NCBI GenBank assembly: GCA_035995025.1
Contig: DASYKY010000021.1
Span: 1-64,000 of the forward strand
Reading direction: 5' to 3'
Length of the DNA stretch: 64,000 nt
Source: Actinophytocola sp035995025
GTDB taxonomy: Bacteria > Actinomycetota > Actinomycetes > Mycobacteriales > Pseudonocardiaceae
The notes under the pieces were generated by a model. That model saw nothing but the letters and a program-made list of their open reading frames with translations, had not been told where the DNA came from and did not search any database. Position 1 is the stretch's first letter; every line of letters begins with the position of its first letter. Below, one piece after another: positions 15,987-24,432 of this stretch. The position numbers were made by a program, and so were the translations under genes.

Positions 15987-17731
15987 TCCCGCGCCAAACC
16001 CGGGCGCGGACGAGCAGGCGAGCGAGCGCGCCGAGCAGCTGCTCGACGCCGTCGGCACGCCCCGCTGGGGCCCGACCGCGCCGGAGGTGGAGCTGACCGG
16101 GCCGCCCGATGTGCCGCTGCGGGTGCGGCTCGACGGCGGGCGCGCGGTGGTGCCGCTGGGTACCCGGGCGGGCGACGAGGCGCCCGCGTCGGCGTCGATG
16201 CTGGGCACCGGCGAGCTGACCGTGCGCGTGTCGCTGGACGACGACGCGGCGCCGGTGTTCCGCGACCTGGGCGTGGCCGCGCTGCCGCCCCGCTATCGCG
16301 GCGAGGCCGAGGGCGAACCGGACGCGTGGCGGGCGGAGCTGCTCGCGCACGCGGCCGCCGGGCCGAACGGGTGCGCCGCCGAGCTGGCCGCCGTGTCGCT
16401 CGACGCGGACCACACCGTGGCGCCGGAGCGGCTCGCGCGGTCACTGGAGATGCTCGCGAACCAGGCCGACTGCGCCGACTTCGAGGTCGTCGGCCTGCTG
16501 CGCCTGTGGCACCGGGTCGCGGAGTCGTCCTGGCCCGGCGAGTCGCGCGCGGCGGTGCGCGACGCGCTGCTCGGCATGAAGTACTGGATCGACCAGCTCG
16601 GCCTGGACGCCATGTGCTACTTCACCGAGAACCACCAGCTGGTCTGGCACACCGCCGAGCACCTTGCGGGGCAGGCGTTCGCGGACGAGACGTTCACCAA
16701 CACCGGCTGGACCGGCGCCCGGCACGCCGAGCACGGCGCGGCGCTCGCGCGGGAGTGGCTGACCGCGCGCCTCGCCGGCGGGTTCAGCGAGTTCGACTCC
16801 AACGCATACCTGGCGATCGGCGTGTTCGCGCGCGGCCGGTCGTACGTGCGTACCCAGCGCTCGTCGCGGTTCGAGGAGACCGGGCCGGTCATGTGGCTGT
16901 GCTGGGGGACCGGCACGCTGAACGACCCACCCTGCCCGCGACCGCGCTCGCCACCGCCCGCCGCTACGTGCTGCCCGGCCCGGTGCGCGCGGCCGGCCGG
17001 TGGGCCGCCAGCACTACGCGGGGACCTACCGCGCGGAGCACGACCTGCTGTCCCGCGACTACTCCTCCGACCTGGCGGTGTACCGCACCCCGCACGCGAT
17101 GCTGAGCTGCGCGGAGGACTACCGCACGGGACTTCCGGGGCTGCAGGAGCTGATCTGGGCGACCCACTCCTCGGCCCGGCCGAACGCCTGGGCGGGCAAC
17201 CGGATCCTGCCGCGTGCCCGCCAGCACCGCGACACCGTGCTGGCGGTGTACCGCATCCCCGACGACGACCCGATGGGCCACACCCACGCCTGGTTCCCGT
17301 TGTCCACATTGGACGAATGGGTGGCGTCCGGCGACTGGCTGGCGGGGCGTCACGGCTACGTGGCGCTCGCGACCGAGGGCGGCGCCACGGTCGTGGCCGC
17401 GGGCCCGACCGTGCGGCAGGAGCTACGGCCCAACGGTCCCGGCCTGGCCTGGGTGTGCGTGGTAGGTGACGCGGACCGCGACGCCACGTTCGCCGAGTTC
17501 GTCGGGGCGCTGGGCGAGCCGGTGTTCGGCCCAGGGTCGGTGGCCTACCGCACCCGGCACGGTGCGAACCTGTGCCTGTCGTGGACCGGACCGTTCACTG
17601 TGGACGGACAGCCGGCCGGCGTCGGCGGGATGCACCTGGACAACCCGCTGGCGCAGGTCCCGCTGGACGCCGAGAGCATGGACATCGGCGGCCACGTCAT
17701 CGACCTGCGGCGCGGTCGCTCCCGGCCGTGA
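15987..17731 (+). pseudogene. Decayed gene for a large soluble protein (frameshifts plus internal deletion)
   Basis: Coding character runs through the whole stretch but in three frames. Frame A (15987 to about 16920) reads ERAEQLLDAVGTPRWGPTAP, then MCYFTENHQLVWHTAEHLAG and GFSEFDSNAYLAI. Frame B (about 16920-17005) reads PTLPATALATARRYVLPGPV. Frame C (about 17005-17731) reads GRQHYAGTYRAEHDLLSRDY and on to the TGA. Each change fits loss of one base. SNAYL joining directly to AIGVFARGRSYV suggests a further in-frame deletion, judged from my memory of homologues with a longer segment there. No credible start codon precedes frame A. The family resembles uncharacterised actinobacterial proteins of about 800-1000 aa. 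Sequencing error cannot be excluded for the frameshifts. Confidence 0.75.
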
Positions 17732-18368
17732 GCCGGCGACGGAACACCGCCCACAGGCCCCAGCCCGCCTCGGCGGTCACCGCGGTGAACGGCGTCGTGG
17801 CCGCGTCGCCGAGCGCCGTTCGCACGGTGTCGACGGGCACGTGGTGCGGCGCGCCGGTGCCGAGCGCGTTGGACCACACGACCACGCCGTCCGGCGCCAG
17901 CACCCGCACCACCTCGGCGGCGAACAGCGGCACGTCGCCGAGCACGACCGCCGCGGCGAGGCCGGCCGGCAGCGGCAGCCGGGACGCGTCCGCGATGAGC
18001 CGCCACCGCGCGGCGGACCGGCGCATCATCTCCGGCGTGAGGTCGAGGCTGACGACGTCCGGCCAGACCGCGGTCAGCAGCGGGGTCAGCAGCCCGGTGC
18101 CGGCGCCGACCTCCACGCACGGTCCGGCCGGGAACGGTCCGCCCCGGTCGAGCGCGTCGGCGAGCGGCACCGGCCGGTAGCCGCCACGCTCGCCGTCCCA
18201 GACGGGCGCCAGCTCGGTGTAGCGCCGCACGACCGCGCGGGCCGCCTCGCCGGACCACGAGCCGGGGTCCTCGGCGAGCCTTCGCGACTCGCGCTGGGAG
18301 CCGGCCGCCTCGGGCCGCACCGGCCTGCCCGGCGCGGCGGGCACGACACGCGGCAGGGTCCGGATCAC
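17697..18368 (-). CDS. Class I SAM-dependent methyltransferase
   Basis: 223 aa soluble enzyme. The SAM-binding motif I is VEVGAGTGLLTPLL (about residue 85), followed by the acidic VVSLDLTPEMMRR and motif IV-like AAVVLGDVPLFAAEVVRVLA. Methyl acceptor unknown. GTG 18368 is chosen because the frame upstream overlaps the divergent globin gene. Its 3' end overlaps the end of the decayed gene by 35 bp. The lack of the usual Asp-Pro-Pro-Tyr motif argues against a DNA methylase. Confidence 0.82.
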   Translation of the reverse strand: MIRTLPRVVPAAPGRPVRPEAAGSQRESRRLAEDPGSWSGEAARAVVRRYTELAPVWDGERGGYRPVPLADALDRGGPFPAGPCVEVGAGTGLLTPLLTAVWPDVVSLDLTPEMMRRSAARWRLIADASRLPLPAGLAAAVVLGDVPLFAAEVVRVLAPDGVVVWSNALGTGAPHHVPVDTVRTALGDAATTPFTAVTAEAGWGLWAVFRRRLTAGSDRAAGR

Positions 18369-18423
18369 GTGCCGATCATCCCACCGGCTGGTGCCCGGTC
18401 GTGCGGTGTGCGAGAGTCGCGGC

Positions 18424-18867
18424 GTGCGGTCCACCCTGTACGAGTTCGCGGGCGGCGAGCAGGCGTTCCTCGCGCTCGCCACGGCACACCACGCGCGCTG
18501 CGTGGCCGACCCCGAGCTGAACCACCCGTTCTCCCACCCCGGCCAGCACCCCCAGCACGTCGAGCGGCTGGCGGCCTACTGGGCGGAGGTCCTCGGCGGC
18601 CCGCCGCGGTACACGCAGACGTGCGGCGACCAGTCGGCGGTCATGCACATGCACAGCGGCAACGGGGACATGTCCGACCTGGGCCGCCGGTTCGTGGCGT
18701 GCTTCGTCGCCGCCATGGACGACGCGGGCCTGCCCGCCGACGCGGAGTTCCGGACGGCGATGCGCGCCTACATGGTCGCGGCGGTCGACGAGGTGCTGTC
18801 CTACGGGGACACCGCGCCGCCGCGCGGACTGCCGATGCCGCACTGGACCTGGGACGGCCCGGCCTAG
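18424..18867 (+). CDS. Truncated haemoglobin, group II-like
   Basis: 147 aa haem protein of the 2/2 globin fold. Signs are LYEFAGGEQAFLALATAHHA at the N-terminus, HPQHVERLAAYWAEVLGGPP (the conserved W and GGP), and VMHMHSGNG, where the proximal His lies. Likely an O2, NO or peroxide-reactive globin in the cytoplasm. GTG 18424; the divergent methyltransferase starts 55 bp away. Its TAG stop shares the palindrome CTAG (18864-18867) with the stop of the convergent kinase gene. Confidence 0.88.
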   Translation: MRSTLYEFAGGEQAFLALATAHHARCVADPELNHPFSHPGQHPQHVERLAAYWAEVLGGPPRYTQTCGDQSAVMHMHSGNGDMSDLGRRFVACFVAAMDDAGLPADAEFRTAMRAYMVAAVDEVLSYGDTAPPRGLPMPHWTWDGPA

Positions 18868-20168
18868 CGGATCGTCAGGGACGCGAGAACCCGGTCGCGG
18901 TCGGCGACGGGCACCTTGGCCTCGAACGCGAAGCGGACGATCGTGCCGTGGTCGGCCACGACGGTGGCGTGCCGCCCGTGCACGTCGCATGCCGCGGCGG
19001 AAAGCCCGGCGACCGGCGCGCTGTCGACCCGGCCCGTGCACTCGTACAACGCCCGCAGGTCGTCCGCCGGCCCGGTGTCGCTTCGCTCGCCGCCGACGAC
19101 CAGTACCTGCGTGCCGGCGTCGGTGAACGTGGCGACCGCGCCCGTGTCCTCCCGCCGCCAGCCCGGCGGCACCCGGAACGTCGCGCTGGCCGGCCCGCGG
19201 ACCGTGGTCCATCCCTCCGGTGCGGACCTGGTGGACGCGGTGGACGGTGCGTTCGCGTTGCCCGGCAAGGTGAACGCGGCCACCGCGCCCGCGGCGACCA
19301 CGGCGACGCCCCCGGCCACGAGCCAGCGCCGGCGCGCTCCCTTCGCCGCGGGTGTGCGCAGCGCGCGGTCCAGGGTGGCGGCGAACCCGGCCGCGGTGGG
19401 GTAGCGGTCCGCCGGGTTCCGCGCGAGCGCCCTGGCGAACACGGCGTCCAGCGCGGCCGACCCGGTCGGTGGCGCGGAATCGGTGCGGTGGGCGAGGAGC
19501 ACGGCCATCACGTCGTCGGTGTCGGCGCCGAACGGGGGCCGCCCGGTGAGCACCTCGAACGCCACGCAGGCGAGCGAGTACTGGTCGGCGGGCGGGCCGA
19601 CCTGCGGCGGTTCGAGCTGCTCGGGCGCCATGTAGTGGGCGGTCCCGACCGTGGCGGTCGACAGCGTCCCGGCCACCCGCATGGAGACGGCGATGCCGAA
19701 GTCGCCGAGCCATGCGCGGCCCGGATCGCCTTGCTGCAGCAGGATGTTGGCCGGCTTGACGTCGCGGTGGACGACGCCGCGGGCGTGCGCGTGGTCGAGC
19801 GCAGGCGCGATGCGGCGCAGGATCGCGGCGAGCTCCCCGGGGCCCAGCCGGCGGCGGCGCAACAGCTCGTCGAGCGCGATCCCGTCGATGAGCCGCATGG
19901 CGATGTAGTGCAGCCCGCCCGCGCTGTCGGCGTCGTACACGTCGACGATGGCCGGATGGTCGAGCGCGGCCGCGCTGCGCCCCTCCCGGTCGAACCGCCG
20001 CGCCGCGTCGGGATTCCGCGCGACGACGGGGTCGAGGACCTTGAGCGCCACCGTGCGGTCGAGGGAGAGCTGATGCGCCCGGAACACCCAGCCGAACGCG
20101 CCCCGCCCGAGCAGCCCCTCCACCCGGTAGCCACCGAGCGTGCGACCGGTCAGATCGAGCTCACTCAC
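18864..20168 (-). CDS. Membrane Ser/Thr protein kinase (Pkn2-type) with novel extracytoplasmic domain
   Basis: 434 aa. Kinase domain about 14-265: glycine loop LLGRGAFGWVF, K43 in VALKVLD, VVHRDVKPANIL (catalytic loop), GDFGIAVS (a G-for-D variant around DFG: L-G-D-F-G), and VGTAHYMAPEQ. One membrane helix (about 292-312) is followed by an extracytoplasmic domain of about 120 residues (PEGWTTVRGPASATFRVPPG, then two Cys in YECTG and AACDV). That tail is not a PASTA repeat; similar domains are uncharacterised. GTG 20168. Divergent from the BTAD activator with only 41 bp between starts, so both probably share control. Confidence 0.9.
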   Translation of the reverse strand: MSELDLTGRTLGGYRVEGLLGRGAFGWVFRAHQLSLDRTVALKVLDPVVARNPDAARRFDREGRSAAALDHPAIVDVYDADSAGGLHYIAMRLIDGIALDELLRRRRLGPGELAAILRRIAPALDHAHARGVVHRDVKPANILLQQGDPGRAWLGDFGIAVSMRVAGTLSTATVGTAHYMAPEQLEPPQVGPPADQYSLACVAFEVLTGRPPFGADTDDVMAVLLAHRTDSAPPTGSAALDAVFARALARNPADRYPTAAGFAATLDRALRTPAAKGARRRWLVAGGVAVVAAGAVAAFTLPGNANAPSTASTRSAPEGWTTVRGPASATFRVPPGWRREDTGAVATFTDAGTQVLVVGGERSDTGPADDLRALYECTGRVDSAPVAGLSAAACDVHGRHATVVADHGTIVRFAFEAKVPVADRDRVLASLTIR

Positions 20169-20209
20169 CCGAAATATCCTAGGCGCCCGCAACCAAAGAG
20201 GTGAGCACA

Positions 20210-22642
20210 ATGACCCGGCGGCCCCGGTTCCCGGGCGCGCTGGTGCGGCCGCGGTTGCTGGCCGCCGCCGCGGCGCCGTGCCTGGTGCTCAACGCGCCCG
20301 CCGGCGGGGGCAAGACGGTGCTCGCCGCGCAGCTCGCCGATCGCGCGGCACGCGTGGTCTGGCTGCGGCCGCCCGGGCCCGCGACGTCCGCGCAGTGGCT
20401 GGTGGACGCGGCCCGGGACGCGCTCGGCGCCGGCGAAGGGCCCGTCGCCGTCGACCCGGCGCTGCTGGCGGAGTCCTTCCTGGACGCGGCCGGCGCGTCG
20501 CCGGTCCTGCTCGTGGTCGACGACGCGGACCGGGTGGACGGCGCCGACCTCTCCCGCTGGCTGGCCGAGACCGTCCCGCTGCTCGACGACGGCAGCGGGG
20601 TCGTCGTGTGCGCGCGGGACCGGCCGGCCGGGCTGGTCGGGCGGCTGGGGGTCTCGGTGCGGGTGCTCGACGCGGCCACGCTCGCCTTCACGGGCGACGA
20701 GATCGCCGAGCTGGCCGGCGACCGGGCGGCGGAGCTGTTCGCGGCCACCGGCGGGTGGCCCGCCGCGGTCGCCGCGGGCGCGCGGGCCGGGGTGGGCGGC
20801 GCGCTCGTCGAGGCGCTGACGGCGGCGGTCGCGGACGACGATGCGGCGCGGGTGGCGCTCGACCTGCTGAGCCTGGTCGGCGCCGCCCCCGCGGCCGCGC
20901 TCGGGCCGGCGGGCGGGCGGCTGCTCGCGCGGACTCCGTTGGTGGGCAAGGAGGACGGGCAACTTCGCCTGACCGAGCCCGCCCGCCAGGCGTGGCGCGC
21001 CGTCGCGCGGCCGGAGCCCGCCGCGGTGGCCGGCTTCGCGGCGGCGCTGGCACCCGCCGACCCGGCGACGGCCGTGGACCTCCTGCTCGACGCGGGCCAT
21101 CCGCGCCGGGCCGCCGACGTGCTCGCCGGGGCGGTGGGGCGGCTGCCGGTGTCGTGGGTGCGGCCGCGGCTGTACCGGCTGCCGGCACCCGTGCGGCGGT
21201 CGCTGCCGCCCGCGCTGTCGGCGGTGCAGGCCACCGTGGACCTCGACTCGGCGCTCGCGCACGCCGAACGCGCCGTCGCGCTCGCCGTCACCCCGGCCGC
21301 GCACGCGGCGGCCCGTTTCGCGCTCGGCTCGGCGCTGGCCCACCGCGGCGACCTCGAACAGGCGGCGGTCGAGCTGGCCGCCGCCCGCCGCGGCGCGCAG
21401 GACCCGGCCATGGCCGCGGCCGCGGACGGCTGGCTCGCCCTCACCCGCCTGTGGCTCGGCGACCTGTCCGGCGCCGAGTCCGCCGTCCAGGAGGGGGCGT
21501 CGGGCACGCTCGCGAGCTGGGTGCTCGGCGAGTGCGCCCTCGCCCGCGGCGACCTGGCCGCGGCCGGCCAGGCGGCGAAGGCCGCCGCGGGAGGCGAGCT
21601 CGGGCCCGCCGTCGGGGACGCGCTCGCCGCCCGGATCGCCGTCCACGCCGCGGGACGGGCCGAGCCGGGCGCCCCGGGCGAAGGCGTCGCGGCGCGGGCC
21701 TACCGGGTGGCGATGCACCGGGGCGGGCTCGGGCTGCTCGCCGCCGCGGGCGTGCACGGGTGGTTCCTCCTCGCCGCCGGGCGGGTCGACGAGGCCGCCG
21801 CCGTCGCCGAGCACCTCGACCGCGGGATGGGGCGGCAGGACGCGGCCAGCCGACTTCAGGCCGCCCTGCTCGCGCTCGCCGTGGCGCGGGTCCGCGCCGA
21901 CCACGACGGCGCCCGCCGGGCCGGGAACACCGTCACCTCCCTGCGGGAGCTGGGGTTCGCCAACCTCGCCCGGGAGGCGTTCCGCTTCGCACCGGGGCTC
22001 GCCGACTCGCGGCGGCTGCGGGTGCGGCTGGTGGGCGCCGTCCGGGTCGACGTCGGCGGCCGGGAGGTCGGCGGGTGGCGCAGCCGCAAGGCCCGCGAGG
22101 CCCTGCTGACCCTCGCCGCCGCGCCGGAGGGCGGGCTGCGCCGCGACGAGGTCGTCGAGACGGTCTGGCCGGGGCGTGAACCCGGCCGCGGCCGCACCCT
22201 GCTGCGCACCGCCCTCGCCGAGATCCGCCGGATCCTCGAGCCCGACCGGCCGGCCGGGGAGCCCTCCGCCCACCTCACCGCCGACCGCGAGCGCGTCGTG
22301 CTCGACGCCGACGTCGACCTGCGGGACGCGCGGCGGCACGCCACCGCCGGCCGGCACCGCGACGTCCTCGACGCCCTGGCCGGGGACGTCGCCGCCGGGG
22401 AGCCGGACATCCTCGACGACGCCCGCGCCGAGGCGGCGGACCTGCGGCTGCGTGCCGCGACCACGATCGGCCGCGACCATGGCCGGACACCGGGCGAGCG
22501 GGCCACCGCGTACGAGGCGGTGCTGGCCGCCGAGCCGTGGCGCCACGAACTGGCGGAGGAGCTCGTCGCCCTCTGGTACCGGGCGGGCGACACCCGGCGC
22601 GCGCAGGACGCGGACCGGCGCTGGCTCGGGGGCACCCCATAG
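20210..22642 (+). CDS. Large ATPase-type activator with C-terminal BTAD domain
   Basis: 810 aa STAND-like regulator. Walker A is APAGGGKTVLAAQ (K35) and Walker B is VLLVVDDADRVD. A middle alpha-helical repeat region (about 270-590, rich in ARFALGSALAHRGDLEQAAV-type TPR helices) follows. Unusually the DNA-binding domain is C-terminal: RVRLVGAVRVDVGG then SRKAREALLTLAA (OmpR-like winged helix, about 605-690), followed by the bacterial transcriptional activation domain to the end. ATG 20210 is preferred over GTG 20201 because AGAGG is 8 bp before it. It may respond to a ligand plus ATP; targets unknown. Divergent from the kinase at 18864-20168. Confidence 0.85.
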   Translation: MTRRPRFPGALVRPRLLAAAAAPCLVLNAPAGGGKTVLAAQLADRAARVVWLRPPGPATSAQWLVDAARDALGAGEGPVAVDPALLAESFLDAAGASPVLLVVDDADRVDGADLSRWLAETVPLLDDGSGVVVCARDRPAGLVGRLGVSVRVLDAATLAFTGDEIAELAGDRAAELFAATGGWPAAVAAGARAGVGGALVEALTAAVADDDAARVALDLLSLVGAAPAAALGPAGGRLLARTPLVGKEDGQLRLTEPARQAWRAVARPEPAAVAGFAAALAPADPATAVDLLLDAGHPRRAADVLAGAVGRLPVSWVRPRLYRLPAPVRRSLPPALSAVQATVDLDSALAHAERAVALAVTPAAHAAARFALGSALAHRGDLEQAAVELAAARRGAQDPAMAAAADGWLALTRLWLGDLSGAESAVQEGASGTLASWVLGECALARGDLAAAGQAAKAAAGGELGPAVGDALAARIAVHAAGRAEPGAPGEGVAARAYRVAMHRGGLGLLAAAGVHGWFLLAAGRVDEAAAVAEHLDRGMGRQDAASRLQAALLALAVARVRADHDGARRAGNTVTSLRELGFANLAREAFRFAPGLADSRRLRVRLVGAVRVDVGGREVGGWRSRKAREALLTLAAAPEGGLRRDEVVETVWPGREPGRGRTLLRTALAEIRRILEPDRPAGEPSAHLTADRERVVLDADVDLRDARRHATAGRHRDVLDALAGDVAAGEPDILDDARAEAADLRLRAATTIGRDHGRTPGERATAYEAVLAAEPWRHELAEELVALWYRAGDTRRAQDADRRWLGGTP

Positions 22643-22761
22643 TCGGAACCGACCAAACCATCGGTACAGTCTGCCGACTTTCACGGTCGGTTCACGGTCC
22701 CCGGGCACGCTGTGCCCCCGCCGGACCGACCGGCGATCCACAGGCAGGGAGACCATTCGAA

Positions 22762-23253
22762 ATGACCAGCCGCTTACTCGTTGCCGGTGCCCTCGCCGGG
22801 CTCGGCCTCGCCCTCACGGCCTGCAACGGCGACGACGCCGCGCAGGCGGTGAAGACCGAGACCGTCACCGCCGGCGCCGACCAGGAGACCGCCGCGTCCC
22901 CCGCGGCCGACGACTCGACCGAAGACGCCGGCAACGCGAACGCCGGTGCCGCCGCCGGCCAGCTGCCCGACAACTGGCCGGACACCGACTTCCCGATCCC
23001 GCCCGGCACCACCGTCCAGACGCAGGGCCAGGACGCCGACGAGATCGGCATCGTCCTCGTCGGCAAGGACCCGGCCGCGGTCGCCACGTTCTACCGCTCG
23101 GCGCTGCCCGCCGCCGGGTACAAGATCACCGAGGACAACTCGGTCAGCGTCGGCGGCCGGCAGATCGTCGGCATGAAGTTCGACGGCCACGGCTACCACG
23201 GGGAGATCGCGGTGGTCGCCGGCCACGTCGCGATCAGCCTCGAGCAGCTGTAA
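22762..23253 (+). CDS. Small lipoprotein of unknown function (TTA codon)
   Basis: 163 aa, exported and lipid-anchored: signal peptide residues 1-20 ending in the lipobox LTAC. A low-complexity Ala/Asp/Glu linker (about 30-70) leads to a compact domain of about 90 residues (DNWPDTDFPIPPGTTVQTQG, then PAAVATFYRSALPAAGYKIT). AGGGAG precedes ATG 22762. Codon 5 is TTA (22774-22776), a codon rare enough in such genomes that expression may depend on a bldA-like tRNA. It converges on the esterase gene with 4 bp between stops. Confidence 0.82.
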   Translation: MTSRLLVAGALAGLGLALTACNGDDAAQAVKTETVTAGADQETAASPAADDSTEDAGNANAGAAAGQLPDNWPDTDFPIPPGTTVQTQGQDADEIGIVLVGKDPAAVATFYRSALPAAGYKITEDNSVSVGGRQIVGMKFDGHGYHGEIAVVAGHVAISLEQL

Positions 23254-23257
23254 CCCC

Positions 23258-24223
23258 TTACGTGATGGCGTGCACGAGCATCGGCAGCGACCGGTGCAGC
23301 GCACGCTCCCAGTACGGCCACGCGTGGTGCCCCGGCCCGTAGAAGTCGGTCCGCACCCGCACGTGCTGGGCGCGCAGTTCGTCCGCGAGTGCGGCGGACT
23401 GCGCGCCCAGGAACGCCTCGAGTCCGTCGGTCCCCGAGTCCGGCGGGTCCAGCGGACCGCGCTGCCCGTTGCCCGCGGACAGGTACACCGGGATCCCGCG
23501 CAGCCGCCCGGCCAGGTCGTACGGGTTGTGCGCGGCCCACACGTCCGGGTGCCCGGCGGGGTCGCCCCACAGCGCGTCCGGGTCGCCGCCCGCGCCCGCC
23601 ACGATGCTGGCCACGAGGTTCTCGCCCTCGGGGCTGGCGAACGTCGTGTGCACCACGCCGCTGTAGGACGCGGCCGCCCGGAACATGCCAGGGTGCCGTG
23701 CCGCGTAGGACAGCGAGCCGAACCCGCCCATGGACAGGCCGGCGATCGCCCGCCACGGGCCGGACCGGTACTCGCGCTCGACGAGCCTGCGCAGCTCGGT
23801 CAGGTGGAACGTCTCCCACGCCGGGCCGGAAACCCAGTCCGAGTAGAACCCGGCCGGCCCGCCCTCGGGCATCACGACCAGCACGTTCGTGTGCGCGGTG
23901 AGCGCCTCGGCGTCGGTGTTGTTCGTCCACGACCGGTAGCCCGTGTCGCCGTCGCAGCAGCCGTGCAGCAGGTAGAGCGTCGGCCATTTCCGGTGCGGGG
24001 ACCGCCGGTAGTCCGGTGGGAGCAGCAGCCGCACGCCGACATCGTGGCCGACCGCGTCGGAGTGCACGGTCAGCTCGACCAGCCGGTCGCTGAGCTGTTC
24101 CGAGTGGACGATCCACGCGCCGGAGCGCACGGGCGCCGCGGGCGCCGCCTGTGCCGTGGACGGGAGTGTGACGACGAGGTTGAGCAGCAGGACCAGGGCT
24201 AGCAGGAGTCCCCGGAATCTCAT
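23258..24223 (-). CDS. Secreted esterase, antigen 85/esterase D-like alpha/beta hydrolase
   Basis: 321 aa. Signal peptide about 1-26 (AQA-AP cleavage likely). The alpha/beta-hydrolase core shows LYLLHGCCDGDTGYRSW (oxyanion region) and the nucleophile S164 in AIAGLSMGGFGSLSYA; the catalytic His is probably in DFYGPGHHAWPYW. The family includes mycolyltransferases and acyl esterases. This organism may or may not make mycolates, so I call it an esterase. ATG 24223 with GGAGGT 6 bp upstream. Confidence 0.88.
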   Translation of the reverse strand: MRFRGLLLALVLLLNLVVTLPSTAQAAPAAPVRSGAWIVHSEQLSDRLVELTVHSDAVGHDVGVRLLLPPDYRRSPHRKWPTLYLLHGCCDGDTGYRSWTNNTDAEALTAHTNVLVVMPEGGPAGFYSDWVSGPAWETFHLTELRRLVEREYRSGPWRAIAGLSMGGFGSLSYAARHPGMFRAAASYSGVVHTTFASPEGENLVASIVAGAGGDPDALWGDPAGHPDVWAAHNPYDLAGRLRGIPVYLSAGNGQRGPLDPPDSGTDGLEAFLGAQSAALADELRAQHVRVRTDFYGPGHHAWPYWERALHRSLPMLVHAIT

Positions 24224-24315
24224 GATCTGACCTCCGTTGGCGATCCGAGCCTTCATCGTGCTGCGCGCGGGCGCCGAGGACAAGATCCGGCCGATCGTGG
24301 GCACACATGGTTGCC

Positions 24316-24396
24316 GAATTGCGAAACGATTTCGGAAGACAATTCGTCGAGAACTTTCGCGTGGAATTCCCGTGACAGATCGGCAAAAAATGCCGA
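24316..24396. promoter_or_regulatory. AT-richer divergent promoter with three inverted repeats
   Basis: The 209-bp gap between esterase and flavin oxidoreductase is clearly lower in GC than its surroundings. It holds GAATTG (24316-24321) with CAATTC (24340-24345), nested CGAAA (24322-24326) with TTTCG (24330-24334), and a perfect TCGGCA-AAAAA-TGCCGA at 24380-24396. These are good operator candidates for one or both divergent genes; the binding protein is unknown. Confidence 0.5.
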
Positions 24397-24432
24397 CGAT
24401 ATCTGGTACCCATTATCGAGGAGAGATATCGG

